DNA of 64,000 bases from Candidatus Contendibacter sp. (GCA_029624675.1 JARSSP010000028.1:1-64000); one strand, 5' to 3'. Counted from the stretch's first letter, positions 27,966 through 38,393 are shown. Numbers and translations: made by a program. The notes: generated by a model from the letters alone, not told the origin.

Positions 27966-29363
27966 ATGAGCGACACACAGACCAATCAGACTTGGGGCGG
28001 ACGGTTCACCGAGAGCACCGACGCCTTCGTGGCGGCCTTTACCGCCTCGGTGGACTTCGACCGGCGGATGTACCGGCAGGATATCAACGGTTCCATCGCC
28101 CACGCCCGGATGCTGGCGCGGGTGGGGGTTTTGTCGCTGGACGATTGCGAAGCCATCGTGCGGGGGCTGGAAGAAATCCGCGCCGAGATCGAGCGCGGCG
28201 AATTCACCTGGTCGGCGGCGCTGGAAGACGTGCACATGAACATCGAGGCGCGGCTGACCGAACGAATCGGCGACGCCGGCAAGCGCCTGCACACCGGCCG
28301 CTCGCGCAACGATCAGGTCGCCACCGACATTCGCCTGTACCTGCGCGACGCCATCGATGTCATTACGGGCGAAATCCGGCGACTGTTGAGCGGGTTGGCC
28401 GAATTGGCGATGCGCGAGGCCGACACGATCATGCCTGGCTTCACCCACTTGCAGGTGGCCCAGCCGGTGACGTTCGGCCATCACCTGCTGGCTTGGTTCG
28501 AGATGCTCAGGCGTGATTACGAGCGGTTGATGGACTGCCGCAAGCGGGTCAATGTCATGCCGCTGGGCGCGGCGGCGCTGGCCGGCACCGGTTACCCACT
28601 GGATCGTCATTACACCGCGCAATTGCTGGATTTCGCCGCCCCGTGCGCCAATTCGTTGGATGCGGTCAGCGATCGCGATTTCGCCATCGAATTTGCCGCC
28701 GCGTCGGCCATTCTGATGACCCATCTGTCGCGGATGGCGGAGGAATTGGTGCTGTGGTCCTCGGCCCAGTTCGATTTCGTGGACTTGCCGGACCGGTTCT
28801 GTACCGGCTCCTCGATCATGCCGCAGAAGAAGAATCCCGACGTGCCGGAACTGGTGCGCGGCAAGGTCGGGCGGGTCAACGGCCATCTGATCGCGCTGTT
28901 GACGTTGATGAAGAGCCAGCCGCTGGCCTACAACAAGGACAACCAGGAGGACAAGGAGCCACTGTTCGATACCGTGGACACGGTGCGGGGCTGCTTGCGC
29001 GCCTTCGCCGATCTGATTCCGGCCCTGCATCCCAAGCGCGGCAACATGCTCCAGGCCGCCCGGCGCGGTTTCGCCACCGCGACTGATCTGGCCGATTATC
29101 TGGCGCGCAAGGGCGTGCCGTTCCGCGATGCCCACGAGATCGTGGGCAAGGCGGTGCGGCGGGGCATCGAGACCAGTCGGGATCTGGTCGACATGACCCT
29201 GGACGAGTTGCGGGAGTTTTCGCCGCTGATCGAGTTCGACGTGTTCGAGGTGTTGTCGTTGGAGGGCTCGGTGGCGGCTCGCAAGGGAGTGGGCGGCACG
29301 GCACCGGATCAAGTGCGCGAGGCGGCGACGGTGGCGCGGGCGTGGCTGGCGGAGCTGCCGTGA
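27966..29363 (+). CDS. argH: Argininosuccinate lyase
   Basis: This enzyme splits argininosuccinate to arginine and fumarate, the final step of arginine synthesis. The 465-aa protein carries the fumarase/lyase superfamily signature [12 protein letters not shown] with the catalytic serine loop, plus [13 protein letters not shown] and [10 protein letters not shown]. It belongs to the homotetrameric ASL family. Its divergence from hemC matches many gammaproteobacteria (hemC/argH back to back). Confidence 0.97.
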   Translation: MSDTQTNQTWGGRFTESTDAFVAAFTASVDFDRRMYRQDINGSIAHARMLARVGVLSLDDCEAIVRGLEEIRAEIERGEFTWSAALEDVHMNIEARLTERIGDAGKRLHTGRSRNDQVATDIRLYLRDAIDVITGEIRRLLSGLAELAMREADTIMPGFTHLQVAQPVTFGHHLLAWFEMLRRDYERLMDCRKRVNVMPLGAAALAGTGYPLDRHYTAQLLDFAAPCANSLDAVSDRDFAIEFAAASAILMTHLSRMAEELVLWSSAQFDFVDLPDRFCTGSSIMPQKKNPDVPELVRGKVGRVNGHLIALLTLMKSQPLAYNKDNQEDKEPLFDTVDTVRGCLRAFADLIPALHPKRGNMLQAARRGFATATDLADYLARKGVPFRDAHEIVGKAVRRGIETSRDLVDMTLDELREFSPLIEFDVFEVLSLEGSVAARKGVGGTAPDQVREAATVARAWLAELP

Positions 29364-29383
29364 TCCTGACGCGGCTCGCCGCG

Positions 29384-29806
29384 CTATCGGATGTAGTAAC
29401 CGGATACCCGCCAAGCTCCGTCCTTGTCACGCATGGGGGTTACGGTTTCGATGGCCGAGGCTTTGTTCGCGAACTGGGCGTCGAATTGAATCACGACATA
29501 CTCGCCATCCGGAGCGCCCGGAAGGCTGCGGGTGAAGTTCGCGGATTTGAGCGTGCGGGATTTCAAGGCGCCGAGCGGGGCGCGGGTCGTTTTGGCGGCT
29601 CTCTCCCATTCGGCTTTCATGACGGCGCTCCGGAACAATAGCGCCGCTTCGTTCCAACTCTGTCCGTACTTTTCCGCATCCACCAGCGCTAGCCATGCCC
29701 TGGCGGCGTTTTGCGCTTTCGCCGTGTCGGTGGCGTCACCATCGGCGGCGCGCGCGGTCAAGCCAACGAGAAAGAAGATAAAGCTGATTTGCAAGATGTT
29801 TTTCAT
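29384..29806 (-). CDS. Secreted DUF4019-family protein
   Basis: This 140-aa protein has a cleavable signal peptide (KNILQISFIFFLVGLTARA), so it is probably periplasmic. The rest resembles the DUF4019 family (AARAWLALVDAEKYGQSWNEAA, ALKSRTL, GEYVVIQFDAQFANK, and a C-terminal WRVSGYYIR), whose function is unknown. A good ribosome site (GAGAGG) precedes the ATG. It starts an accessory patch between argH and ilvD. Confidence 0.75.
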   Translation of the reverse strand: MKNILQISFIFFLVGLTARAADGDATDTAKAQNAARAWLALVDAEKYGQSWNEAALLFRSAVMKAEWERAAKTTRAPLGALKSRTLKSANFTRSLPGAPDGEYVVIQFDAQFANKASAIETVTPMRDKDGAWRVSGYYIR

Positions 29807-29859
29807 GGTACCTCTCTCAAAAACAACGTATTAAGGCAAAATTCCCACTAATTGCGATG

Positions 29860-30197
29860 TTACGCCATTGGCTTGCCATAAGCGCGTTCGACTTTGGCAA
29901 TACGAAGTTCGTAGCTTTCATACCAGAGGTGCTTGCCGGTTTCCTGAGCCGGCAGATGCTCGACGTGCGCCTTCCAGTTAGCGATGTCAGCTTGGGAGGC
30001 CCAATAGGAGACAGTGATGCCAAAGCCGTCGGTGCCGCGCACGCTTTCGACGCCGAGAAACCCCGGCTGTCGAGTGGCAAGTTCCAGCATGCATTGCGCC
30101 ATTTGTTCGTAGCCGTTATCGCCGGAAGTGCGAACCGATGAAAAATAACCGCGTAATATGGAGGTTCTGGCGTTCCGGCAAATGGCAATGAACGCAT
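29860..30197 (-). pseudogene. Antibiotic-biosynthesis-monooxygenase-like gene with one-base frameshift
   Basis: The ABM-fold protein is encoded in two frames. The N-terminus from ATG 30197 (AGTPEPPYYAVIF) is in one frame, and the rest (SSVRTSGDNGYEQMAQ to VERAYGKPMA) continues in another. Joining them needs one extra base in the run of five A at 30141-30145. Homologs I recall read PEPPYYAVIF followed directly by such a segment. A single-base loss in a homopolymer is either a real inactivating mutation or a sequencing error. An internal ATG at 30102 could still yield an 80-aa fragment. ABM proteins are small haem- or quinone-type monooxygenases. Confidence 0.7.
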
Positions 30198-30560
30198 TTT
30201 TAATCGCTCGTTAGGCGGTCTGTTTGACCATGGACGATAGTATTTCAAAAATTTTAACTTTATTATCAATAATAAACATCGATCTCTCAAAGTTGTCAAT
30301 GAGGTCCAAAACGATTCTCTTCCGCGACGGCATCCGCGCCCAACAAGCCGATATGGACCCGATTCGGCGTCGCCGCCAGCCTGTCGGAAAAAGCTGGCCA
30401 GCACGATGCTGGTCGGCTGGAATGCCGGACCGTGTTTCACGCTCAAGCCATACCCAGGGGATTCCTGCCCCCGAATGTTGGAACTTGACGTAGAATCTTC
30501 AACGCATCTGGCGGTCTTTCCCAAGGATTCAAACTTATTTCAAGCTTCGCGGAGTTTCTC
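30198..30560. other. Intergenic region upstream of ilvD
   Basis: No supported gene is present. The first half (about 30225-30310) is AT-rich and the second half GC-rich. Short frames exist on both strands without recognisable similarity. The ilvD ribosome site (GCGGAG) lies at the end. It may hold remnants of an inserted element and the ilvD promoter, which I cannot place with confidence. Confidence 0.5.
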
Positions 30561-32408
30561 ATGCCCGACTATCGTTCCCGCACCACCACTCACGGCCGCA
30601 ACATGGCGGGTGCCCGCGCGCTGTGGCGGGCCACTGGCGTCAAGGATGGCGACTTCGGCAAGCCGATTGTCGCCGTCGCCAACTCCTTCACCCAGTTCGT
30701 GCCCGGCCACGTCCATCTGAAGGACCTGGGCCAACTGGTGGCGCGCGAGATCGAAGTGGCCGGCGGCATCGCCAAGGAATTCAACACCATCGCCGTGGAC
30801 GACGGCATCGCCATGGGTCACGGCGGGATGCTGTACTCGTTGCCCTCGCGCGAGCTGATCGCCGATTCGGTCGAATACATGGTCAACGCCCACTGCGCCG
30901 ACGCGCTGGTCTGCATCTCCAACTGCGACAAGATCACTCCCGGCATGTTGATGGCGGCCCTGCGGCTCAATATTCCCGCCATCTTCGTCTCCGGTGGACC
31001 GATGGAGGCCGGCAAGACCCGGCTGGCGGCCCACAAGCTGGACCTGGTGGACGCCATGGTGGCCGCCGCCGACGACCGCATCGACGAGGCCACGGTCGCC
31101 GAGTACGAACGCTCGGCCTGCCCGACCTGCGGCTCGTGCTCGGGTATGTTCACCGCGAATTCGATGAATTGTCTGACCGAGGCGCTGGGCCTGAGCCTGC
31201 CCGGCAACGGTTCGCTGCTGGCGACTCACGCCGACCGACGCGAACTGTTCCTGGAAGCGGGCCGACGCATCGTCGAACTGACCCGGCGCTATTACGAGCG
31301 GGGCGACGAGTCGGTGCTCCCGCGCGGCATCGCTACGTTCGCGGCCTTCGAGAACGCCATCAGTCTCGACATCGCCATGGGTGGCTCCACCAACACCGTG
31401 TTGCACCTGCTGGCGGCGGCTCAGGAAGGCGGGGTCGACTTCACCCTGCGCGACATCGACCGGCTGTCGCGGCGGGTGCCGAACCTGTGCAAGGTCGCGC
31501 CCGCGACCCAGAAATACCACATGGAGGACGTGCATCGGGCCGGGGGCGTCATCGCCATCCTCGGCGAACTGGACCGGGTCGGGCTGCTGCATCGCGACGT
31601 GCGCACCGTCCACGGCGAAACACTGGCCGAGGTGTTGGAACGGTGGGACATCGCTCGCCCGACGGCTTGGGACGAAGCCCGCTTGCGCTACTCCGCCGGT
31701 CCGGCGGGCATCCCGACCCAGGAGGCGTTCAGCCAGAACACCCGCTGGCCCAGCCTGGACCTGGATCGGGAAAACGGCTGCATCCGCGCCAAGAGCCATG
31801 CCTATTCCCAGGACGGCGGGCTGGCGGTTCTGTACGGGAACTTGGCCGAGGACGGTTGCATCGTCAAGACCGCCGGGGTGGACGAAAACATTCTGGTGTT
31901 CCAGGGACCGGCGCGGGTGGTGGAAAGCCAAGAAGACGCCGTTGCGGCCATTTTGAGCGGTCGGATTCAGCCCGGCGACGTGGTGCTGATCCGCTACGAA
32001 GGGCCGCGCGGTGGGCCGGGCATGCAGGAAATGCTTTATCCGACCAGCTATCTGAAATCCAAGGGGCTGGGCAAGGCATGCGCGCTGATCACCGATGGCC
32101 GCTTCTCCGGTGGAACCTCCGGGCTGTCCATCGGCCATGTCTCGCCGGAAGCGGCGGAGGGCGGCGCCATCGCCCTGGTCGAGGAAGGCGACCGGATCGA
32201 GATCGACATCCCCAACCGCCGCGTCCATCTCGCCGTCAGCGACGAGGAATTGCAACGGCGGCGGGCGGCGATGCGGGAACGAGAGGCGATGGCCTGGAAG
32301 CCGATCCAGCGCCAGCGGCCGGTGTCGGCCGCGTTGCGCGCCTACGCCGCCATGACCACCAGCGCCTCCCGCGGCGCGGTGCGAGACGTGAACCAGGTGG
32401 AGCGTTGA
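30561..32408 (+). CDS. ilvD: Dihydroxy-acid dehydratase
   Basis: This enzyme dehydrates dihydroxy-acids to 2-keto acids in valine, leucine and isoleucine synthesis. The 615-aa protein has the iron-sulphur ligands in [11 protein letters not shown] and [18 protein letters not shown], consistent with the cluster-dependent IlvD/Edd family, and the C-terminal [21 protein letters not shown]. The start at ATG 30561 has a GGAG ribosome site 7 bases upstream. It appears to be transcribed alone or with the FimX-like gene 81 bases downstream. Confidence 0.97.
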   Translation: MPDYRSRTTTHGRNMAGARALWRATGVKDGDFGKPIVAVANSFTQFVPGHVHLKDLGQLVAREIEVAGGIAKEFNTIAVDDGIAMGHGGMLYSLPSRELIADSVEYMVNAHCADALVCISNCDKITPGMLMAALRLNIPAIFVSGGPMEAGKTRLAAHKLDLVDAMVAAADDRIDEATVAEYERSACPTCGSCSGMFTANSMNCLTEALGLSLPGNGSLLATHADRRELFLEAGRRIVELTRRYYERGDESVLPRGIATFAAFENAISLDIAMGGSTNTVLHLLAAAQEGGVDFTLRDIDRLSRRVPNLCKVAPATQKYHMEDVHRAGGVIAILGELDRVGLLHRDVRTVHGETLAEVLERWDIARPTAWDEARLRYSAGPAGIPTQEAFSQNTRWPSLDLDRENGCIRAKSHAYSQDGGLAVLYGNLAEDGCIVKTAGVDENILVFQGPARVVESQEDAVAAILSGRIQPGDVVLIRYEGPRGGPGMQEMLYPTSYLKSKGLGKACALITDGRFSGGTSGLSIGHVSPEAAEGGAIALVEEGDRIEIDIPNRRVHLAVSDEELQRRRAAMREREAMAWKPIQRQRPVSAALRAYAAMTTSASRGAVRDVNQVER

Positions 32409-32489
32409 CCGACCATTTGAGAACGATAACGCTATACTTTACTTTGTTTATCATTGCTGGAATATCCCAATTTTTGAAGGAGATAAGCC

Positions 32490-34901
32490 ATGAGTCAGGC
32501 TGAAGGCGGAAACAGCCAGCGTCTCAGGCTGGTCAATTACCTGAAGCTGATCGAGGACCTGTGGCAGAAGCTGTACTACGTCAAGTGGAACCCCAAGTCG
32601 TTCGCGATGCTGGCGCGACTGGCGCAGGACATGACGCAGAACGCGCGGGAACACGGCGACGAGCACCTGCGCAATCTGGTCGCGCAACTGGAGCGACATG
32701 TCAAGAGTTGCGCCGCCAGCGGTGGCATGCCTGGTGAATCTGATCGGCAACGGCTGACGGCCCTGATCGACGCCTTACGCACCATTTTGACAGTGGTCGG
32801 GGGATCCAGCACAAGCGACGAACCTCGGACCCGTCCGCTCTTGTCGCCTCTGCCGGAAATCATCGTGATCGCCCCGAACGAAAATCCGCCGCTGGCGACC
32901 AAGCTCGAGGATTCCGGTTATCGAATCCGGCACATCGCCAATCTGGTCGAGGCCGAGCAACGCTTGCAGGGACAGATGCCCGGCGCCATCATCGTCGACG
33001 TCGATTTTCCCGATGGCTCGGAGTCGGTCATGGCGTTGATGGCCCAACTGCGCGCCGAAACTGGCTCGCGGGCGCCGATCCTGTTCCTGAGCGAGCGTAA
33101 CGATATGAGCGCGCGGCTGGAAGCGGTGCGGGCGGGCGGTGTGGCCTATTTCAGCAAGCCGTTCGAAAACGACGAAGTGCTTGACGTACTGCGAGAACTG
33201 TTGTTGCCGCAAACCTCGCAAGGCTATTTTCGGGTGTTGATCGTCAACGACCAGCCGACCGAGGCTTGGGAAATGGCGGGCGCTCTGGAGGAACAAGGCA
33301 TCATTCCGCGGGTGGTGATCCAACCGTTGCAAGTCTTGCAGGATATTCACCGCTTTCGGCCGGACCTGTTACTCATCGATCTGGACATCAAGGAAATGAG
33401 CGGGCAGGAACTGGCGCAGGTGATCACCCAGCATCGAGACTGCGACACGCTGCCCATCATCCTGCTGTGCTTTCCGGCTGATATACCGAACTACCTGACC
33501 AGTCTGGACGTACCGGGCACCAGCCTGCTGACCAAACCGGCGCCGATCAGCTACCTGTGCTGGGAAATCAAGCAACGGCTGCGCCGGGCGCGGGCCATGC
33601 GGATCAAGCTCGGGTCACTGACTGACAACGACCCGATCAGTGGCCTGTTCAACCGCCGGCGCTACTTGACGCTGCTGGAGCGTGTCATCGAAACCTTAGG
33701 TCTGAACACCCAATCGCTGGCGGTCTTGTTCATCGTGCTGGACAACCTGCGCTCCATCCGCGATTCCGCTGGGGTAGCGATCGCCGACGAGGTGGTGGGC
33801 CAGGCAGCCATCCGGTTGCGGCAGACGTTGAACTCGGATCAGATCGCGGCACGGTTCAGCGACGCCATCTTTTCGGTGACGATTCCCAACCTGATCGGCG
33901 AACCGCTGCTGGCGCTGGCCCGACGCATCCGCGACGTGCTGGAAACCGGATTTTACCGGGTCGGCGAACAGGCCCAGTTGTTGCGAACCAGCATCGGCGT
34001 TGCGCTGACGACCGACCGGAGCCAGGATCACCTGATGCTGATCCAGCGGGCCGATTCGGCTTGCGGTCTGGCGCGGGAAGCCAAAGGGGAGCGCATCGTC
34101 CTACAAGAGGACGGACTGAAGAGCAACCGCGACCAGGAAGCCTCGTCACGGGCGCGGGTTCTGCGGCAAGTGCGCGAGATTATCGAGCACGAGCGGCTCT
34201 GGCTAGTGTTTCAGCCGATTGCCAGCATGCGGGGCGATACCAACGAACGCTACGAGGTGTTGCTGCGGTTGCGCGGCAACGACGGTCAGGAACTGGTGCC
34301 GGGCAGCGTGTTCGGTGTGGTTTACAATCATGAATTAGGGCTGACGCTGGACCGCTGGGTGATTGAGCATGTGCTTGACATGCTGCGCCAGCGCCAGCGC
34401 CAGACCACGGTGTTCATCAAGATCTTGCCGGTGACCTTGCAGGATCGGACGTTGAACGGCTGGCTGCGTGAGCGGATGGAGCAGGCCGGCGTCGAACCGC
34501 GAAGCCTGGTGTTCGAGGTGGCGGAATCCACCGCCGAGCGCAGCCTGCGCGACATGTTCAGCTTCCTGGGCGGCATCAAGATGCTGGGCTGCGGCTTCTG
34601 TCTGGACCGTTTCGGCCGGGGCACGGACTCACTGTCGCTGCTCAAGAATCTGGGGGCCGATTACGTCAAGCTGGACATGTACTTCGTCAATGGCCTTGCC
34701 CGGGATGCTAAGAAACAGGCCCAGATCAAGGAACTGGTGCAAAGTTTGGAGACCTTGGGCGCGGCCACCATCGTGGGGGGGGTGGAGGATGTGAAAGCCA
34801 TGCCCATCCTGTGGTCGCTGGGCGTGGACTTGATCCAGGGATTCTTCCTGCAACACCCCTATCGCGAGATGAGCTACGATTTCTCCGGCGCGGCGTTCTA
34901 G
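32490..34901 (+). CDS. FimX-like c-di-GMP receptor (REC-REC-degenerate GGDEF-degenerate EAL)
   Basis: This 803-aa cytoplasmic protein is organised as a helical Hpt-like region (1-100), two receiver-like domains (about 122-240 and 245-365), a GGDEF-fold domain (about 375-545) and an EAL-fold domain (about 560-800). The GGDEF site reads RFSDAIF and the EAL motif is EVL (YEVLLRL), as in FimX, which has no cyclase or esterase activity but binds c-di-GMP and promotes type IV pilus assembly. The first receiver keeps an Asp (IIVDVDFPDG). A strong ribosome site (GAAGGAGA) precedes the ATG. Pilus involvement is inference. Confidence 0.8.
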   Translation: MSQAEGGNSQRLRLVNYLKLIEDLWQKLYYVKWNPKSFAMLARLAQDMTQNAREHGDEHLRNLVAQLERHVKSCAASGGMPGESDRQRLTALIDALRTILTVVGGSSTSDEPRTRPLLSPLPEIIVIAPNENPPLATKLEDSGYRIRHIANLVEAEQRLQGQMPGAIIVDVDFPDGSESVMALMAQLRAETGSRAPILFLSERNDMSARLEAVRAGGVAYFSKPFENDEVLDVLRELLLPQTSQGYFRVLIVNDQPTEAWEMAGALEEQGIIPRVVIQPLQVLQDIHRFRPDLLLIDLDIKEMSGQELAQVITQHRDCDTLPIILLCFPADIPNYLTSLDVPGTSLLTKPAPISYLCWEIKQRLRRARAMRIKLGSLTDNDPISGLFNRRRYLTLLERVIETLGLNTQSLAVLFIVLDNLRSIRDSAGVAIADEVVGQAAIRLRQTLNSDQIAARFSDAIFSVTIPNLIGEPLLALARRIRDVLETGFYRVGEQAQLLRTSIGVALTTDRSQDHLMLIQRADSACGLAREAKGERIVLQEDGLKSNRDQEASSRARVLRQVREIIEHERLWLVFQPIASMRGDTNERYEVLLRLRGNDGQELVPGSVFGVVYNHELGLTLDRWVIEHVLDMLRQRQRQTTVFIKILPVTLQDRTLNGWLRERMEQAGVEPRSLVFEVAESTAERSLRDMFSFLGGIKMLGCGFCLDRFGRGTDSLSLLKNLGADYVKLDMYFVNGLARDAKKQAQIKELVQSLETLGAATIVGGVEDVKAMPILWSLGVDLIQGFFLQHPYREMSYDFSGAAF

Positions 34902-34907
34902 CTAGGC

Positions 34908-34942
34908 GAACAACGACTGACGCCAGGCGTCGGTCGTTGTTC
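34908..34942. terminator. Bidirectional hairpin between convergent genes
   Basis: A 15-bp stem (34908-34922 with 34928-34942, one G-U pair) and 5-base loop lie between the stop codons of the FimX-like gene and the convergent epimerase. The downstream arm overlaps the epimerase stop. Confidence 0.65.
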
Positions 34943-35819
34943 AGTCTGCCAATCGCAGCAGGGCGGCGTAACCGTCCCGGTAGCTGGGATAGCGGAACTG
35001 AAAGCCGCTGGCGCGTAGCCGCGCATTGCGGCAGCGCTTGCTGGCCCGCATGCGTAGCGCGGGATCGCCGATCCCGGCGCCCGGCTTCAAGGGTGGGTGC
35101 GCGGCCAATGGCGGTTCCGGCACGCCGAGCTGGGTCGCCAGCCAGCTCAGCACCTCGCCCAGCGGCGCGGGGTCGTCGTCCACGGCAAGGTAAAGCGGCG
35201 CTGGCCCCAGCAGGAACAAGAGGTGTTCCAACACCCTGGCGCAGTCGTCGCGATGAATGCGATTGGTGTAGAGCGGCGGTCCGGCGGGACGAGCGGCGGT
35301 TCCGGCCCGGACGCTGTCGATCAACCGGGTGCGGCCAGGGCCATAGATGCCGCCGAAACGAACCGCCACCGCCGGCCAGGGGCTATCCCACATCAATCGT
35401 TCGCCCACGCGAATGCAGCGCCCGCTGAAACTTTCCGCCTCGGCGGGCGAATCCTCGTCCACCCACTCACCCTGGTGCTGGGCATACACCGAGGTGCTGG
35501 AGGCAAACAACATCTGGTGGGGCTGCTGGCCCGCCTCGCGCAGAGCTTCAAGCAGGTTGTGGACGCCGGTGACATAGGCGGCCTGATAGGCGGCCTCGCT
35601 GAAACCGGTGGCGGCGGCGCTGTAAACGACGGCATCCAAGTCCGGCGGCAGGGCGTTCAAGGTCGCCGGATCGGTCAAATCCGCCGCCAGCGGCCGGATG
35701 CCGGGCGGCAAATCGGCCGGGTGGCGTTTCAAGCCCCAAACCTCATGCCCGGCCGAGTTCAAATCCTGGCCCAGGGTTGCGCCGACATCGCCACAACCGG
35801 CGATCAGAATACGCGCCAT
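34941..35819 (-). CDS. NAD-dependent epimerase/dehydratase-like protein (SDR, YeeZ-like)
   Basis: In this 292-aa extended-type SDR protein, the Rossmann GxxG motif is [14 protein letters not shown] at the N-terminus. [11 protein letters not shown] carries the active-site-like Ser/Tyr region, but Tyr-x-x-x-Lys is not clearly conserved, so catalysis is uncertain. [10 protein letters not shown] is typical of the YeeZ/NAD(P)-binding group. The ATG at 35819 is chosen over a longer frame that runs over the mutY start. It is divergent from mutY. Confidence 0.8.
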   Translation of the reverse strand: MARILIAGCGDVGATLGQDLNSAGHEVWGLKRHPADLPPGIRPLAADLTDPATLNALPPDLDAVVYSAAATGFSEAAYQAAYVTGVHNLLEALREAGQQPHQMLFASSTSVYAQHQGEWVDEDSPAEAESFSGRCIRVGERLMWDSPWPAVAVRFGGIYGPGRTRLIDSVRAGTAARPAGPPLYTNRIHRDDCARVLEHLLFLLGPAPLYLAVDDDPAPLGEVLSWLATQLGVPEPPLAAHPPLKPGAGIGDPALRMRASKRCRNARLRASGFQFRYPSYRDGYAALLRLAD

Positions 35820-35847
35820 GGCAAAAACCTCACAAAGCAAAAACGAG

Positions 35848-37194
35848 ATGGCTCCGGATGAATTTGGCCGGCGCGTGCTGGATTGGTTCGACGCGAACGG
35901 CCGCAAGTACCTGCCCTGGAAAGAGAATCCCACGCCGTACCGAGTCTGGGTGTCGGAGATTATGCTGCAACAAACCCAGGTGGCGACGGTGATCCCCTAT
36001 TATGAACGGTTCATGGCGCGGTTTCCCGACTTGGCGGCCCTGGCCGAGGCCGACCTGGACGAGGTATTGAGGTTGTGGGCTGGATTGGGGTATTACGCTC
36101 GCGCTCGCCATCTGCACCAGACGGCGCGCATCTTGCGCGACCGGCACGGAGGGGAGATGCCGCTCGACAGCGCGGCGCTGCAAAACTTGCCGGGTATCGG
36201 GCGTTCGACGGCGGGAGCGATTCTGGCCTTGGCGGCTGGGCAGCGACAGCCGATTCTGGATGGCAACGTCAAACGGCTGCTGGCGCGATTCGCGGCGGTC
36301 GACGGCTGGCCGGGACAGTCATCCGTACTGGCGATGCTGTGGGAACTGGCGGAACGCTACACGCCAGTCGAGTGCGTGGCCGATTACACTCAAGCGATGA
36401 TGGATCTCGGCGCGACGGTTTGCACGCCGCGCCGGCCACGCTGTAACCAGTGTCCGTTGATGGCGGATTGCGTGGCCCATGCCCAGGGGCGGGAATCGGA
36501 TTATCCGGCGTCAAAACCGCGACGGGAATTGCCGGTGCGGACCACGCGGATGGTGTTGTTGCGCGGCGTGGAAGGCGAGGTGTTGCTGGAGCGTCGGCCG
36601 CCGGTTGGCGTCTGGGGCGGACTGTGGAGTTTTCCTGAATGCCCACCAGAGATAGATATCGCCGACTGGTGTCGGGAACGGTGGGGATTGGAAGTGACGG
36701 TCGAAATACCGTGGAACGTGCTGCGGCATGGCTTCAGTCATTTCCAGCTTGATATTACGCCGGTGCCGGCGACGGTGACCCGATCGGGCGGCGCGGTGAT
36801 GGAAGGGGAACGGTTTGTCTGGTATAACCCTCGCTACCCTGACGACCGTGGAATGGCCGCGCCGGTGCGGCAACTCCTGGCGATGCTGGCAAGCGAACGT
36901 AAAACGAACGGGAATCCGCGAATGGCTCGAATGGTGAAGTGCGTCAAGCTCGGTGTCGAGGCCGAGGGTCTGGATCGTCCACCTTATCCCGGAGAACTGG
37001 GCAAGCGAATTTTCGAGAATGTCTCCAAGCCGGCCTGGCAACAATGGTTGCGACAGCAGACCATGTTGATCAACGAGTACCGGCTGACGCCGTTCGAGCC
37101 GAAGGCGCGGCAGTTTCTGGAAGAGCAGATGGCGCAATTTTTCTTTGGGGCGGGCTCGGCGTTGCCGGAAGGCTACGTACCGCCAAAATCGTGA
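35848..37194 (+). CDS. mutY: MutY-YggX fusion: A/G-specific adenine glycosylase with iron-trafficking domain
   Basis: Residues 1-355 form MutY, which removes adenine mispaired with 8-oxoguanine. They include [13 protein letters not shown] (catalytic Glu), [12 protein letters not shown] (helix-hairpin-helix), [11 protein letters not shown] (catalytic Asp), the Cys-x6-Cys-x2-Cys-x5-Cys cluster in [17 protein letters not shown], and a C-terminal Nudix-like domain. Residues 359-448 form a full YggX ([17 protein letters not shown]), an oxidative-damage protection protein normally made by the next gene. No stop separates them. The ATG at 36922 with GGGA upstream might also start free YggX. The start at 35848 aligns with E. 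coli MutY. Confidence 0.9.
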   Translation: MAPDEFGRRVLDWFDANGRKYLPWKENPTPYRVWVSEIMLQQTQVATVIPYYERFMARFPDLAALAEADLDEVLRLWAGLGYYARARHLHQTARILRDRHGGEMPLDSAALQNLPGIGRSTAGAILALAAGQRQPILDGNVKRLLARFAAVDGWPGQSSVLAMLWELAERYTPVECVADYTQAMMDLGATVCTPRRPRCNQCPLMADCVAHAQGRESDYPASKPRRELPVRTTRMVLLRGVEGEVLLERRPPVGVWGGLWSFPECPPEIDIADWCRERWGLEVTVEIPWNVLRHGFSHFQLDITPVPATVTRSGGAVMEGERFVWYNPRYPDDRGMAAPVRQLLAMLASERKTNGNPRMARMVKCVKLGVEAEGLDRPPYPGELGKRIFENVSKPAWQQWLRQQTMLINEYRLTPFEPKARQFLEEQMAQFFFGAGSALPEGYVPPKS

Positions 37195-37200
37195 GTTGGC

Positions 37201-37229
37201 TTGACGACCATCGCGCAAGCTGCTTAAAT
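37201..37229 (+). promoter_or_regulatory. tRNA-Phe promoter
   Basis: TTGACG (37201-37206), a 17-bp spacer and TTAAAT (37224-37229) are followed by a GC-rich stretch (GCGCCCC), the discriminator type associated with growth-rate and ppGpp control of stable RNA genes. It ends 28 bases before the tRNA. Confidence 0.6.
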
Positions 37230-37257
37230 GCGCCCCTTCTTCGCGCGAGGCGCATCT

Positions 37258-37333
<76 letters not shown>

Positions 37334-37692
37334 AATTCAATGAATCACGAGTGGGTTCGACCCCGCTTCTCCGGTTGTGCCAGACTCGCGTCCCACGGTT
37401 ACAGAGTTTCTCGTGGTTACCGCTCGTCAACCACCATCCAAACAACCGTGGTATCGGTTCCGTCATAGCCGTCTTGCTTTGGCTTGTCGGGCGGAAACCG
37501 TGGTTCGTCGTCCGTCCTCTCGTTTTTTAGAATGGCCTAACCCGCACCTGAGCCGACGTCTACCGGCGCCACCTACTTGCACCGTTAATCACCCAAACGC
37601 AGGCAATACGGAATGCACCAAATAAAATTCCGTGGGCAGGAAATTTTGCCCTTCCGAGAAGAACCACCGACACTTTGGAGCAGAGAACCCGC
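37334..37692. other. Non-coding stretch after tRNA-Phe
   Basis: I see no supported gene in these 359 bases. A T-rich patch (37514-37519) could end the tRNA transcript, but no convincing stem precedes it. A short T-arm-like sequence lies near 37350. I found no duplicated tRNA 3' end, so an attachment site is not supported. Confidence 0.5.
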
Positions 37693-38187
37693 ATGACTAC
37701 ACTAATGAACGCGGTCAAGCGCAATGACCTGGCCCGCGTAAAAGAACTCATTCAGCAGGGCGTCGATATCAATGCTCCCGACGCCAGTGGCGATGTTCCC
37801 TTGATCATGGCGGCTTACGAAGGTCATACCGAGATTGTCCAGGCCTTGCTGGAAGTCGGCGCCGATGTGACCGCCGTTGATCCAGGCATGAAGGCCACCG
37901 CTCTCCATGCCGCCGCTTACGCCGGCCGAACTGAAGCAGCGCGACTGCTGATCGCGTATCGAATCGATATCAATAAACAAGGACCCTACAACGGCTATAC
38001 GGCCTTGCATGATGCGATTTGGCAAAATCACCTTGAAACCGCCAAGGTGATTATCGAAGCGGGAGCCGATCTGACGCTGAAGTCACACGATGGCCAAACC
38101 CCATTGGAATTCGCCCGCGCTAAAAAACGGAAGGAACTGGTCGCTCTGCTGGAACAGAAAACTCATCCCCAAGATAACCCGACGTAA
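37693..38187 (+). CDS. Ankyrin-repeat protein
   Basis: This 164-aa protein consists almost entirely of four to five ankyrin repeats (for example GDVPLIMAAYEGHTEIVQALLEVGADV, TALHAAAYAGRTEAARLL, TALHDAIWQNHLETAKVIIEAGAD). It lacks a signal peptide or membrane helix, so it probably mediates protein contacts in the cytoplasm. The ATG at 37693 follows a GGAG ribosome site about 12 bases upstream; a TTG 18 bases earlier is less likely. No partner is indicated by neighbours. Confidence 0.85.
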   Translation: MTTLMNAVKRNDLARVKELIQQGVDINAPDASGDVPLIMAAYEGHTEIVQALLEVGADVTAVDPGMKATALHAAAYAGRTEAARLLIAYRIDINKQGPYNGYTALHDAIWQNHLETAKVIIEAGADLTLKSHDGQTPLEFARAKKRKELVALLEQKTHPQDNPT

Positions 38188-38359
38188 CCGCAAACCAGCG
38201 AGCGGCGGAGCTTGTATCTTAATCCAAGCCGCCACCTGGATAACAATTCTCTTCATATTGATTTATAAGGATTTTTTGCATAATTAAATGACGTTGCCCA
38301 GTTGCCATGAAAGCACCGACTTTCATCGTCGGAGGTGACGCCGCCAACATGCCTGATAG

Positions 38360-38384
38360 GCGGGTTACGCTGCCGCTAACCCGC
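38360..38384. repeat. Palindromic REP-like element
   Basis: An 8-bp inverted repeat (GCGGGTTA at 38360-38367 with TAACCCGC at 38377-38384) flanks CGCTGCCGC. This resembles the REP-type palindrome widely dispersed between genes of gammaproteobacteria. It sits just past the 3' end of the convergent stress-protein gene and may act as a transcript end. Confidence 0.6.
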
Positions 38385-38393
38385 GCTACGGCC

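Noticed and set aside
27774..29414. 546-codon minus-strand frame opposite argH
   Set aside because: Shadow frame; argH on the plus strand is certain.
30540..32255. 571-codon minus-strand frame opposite ilvD
   Set aside because: Shadow frame of a well-conserved enzyme, without motifs.
35817..35820. Overlapping divergent start codons (CATG) of the epimerase and mutY
   Set aside because: Alignment with E. coli MutY favours the ATG at 35848, so the overlap is probably coincidental.
37334..37400. Possible tRNA fragment or integrase attachment site after tRNA-Phe
   Set aside because: A T-arm-like string is present, but no copy of the tRNA 3' end and no integrase gene were found.
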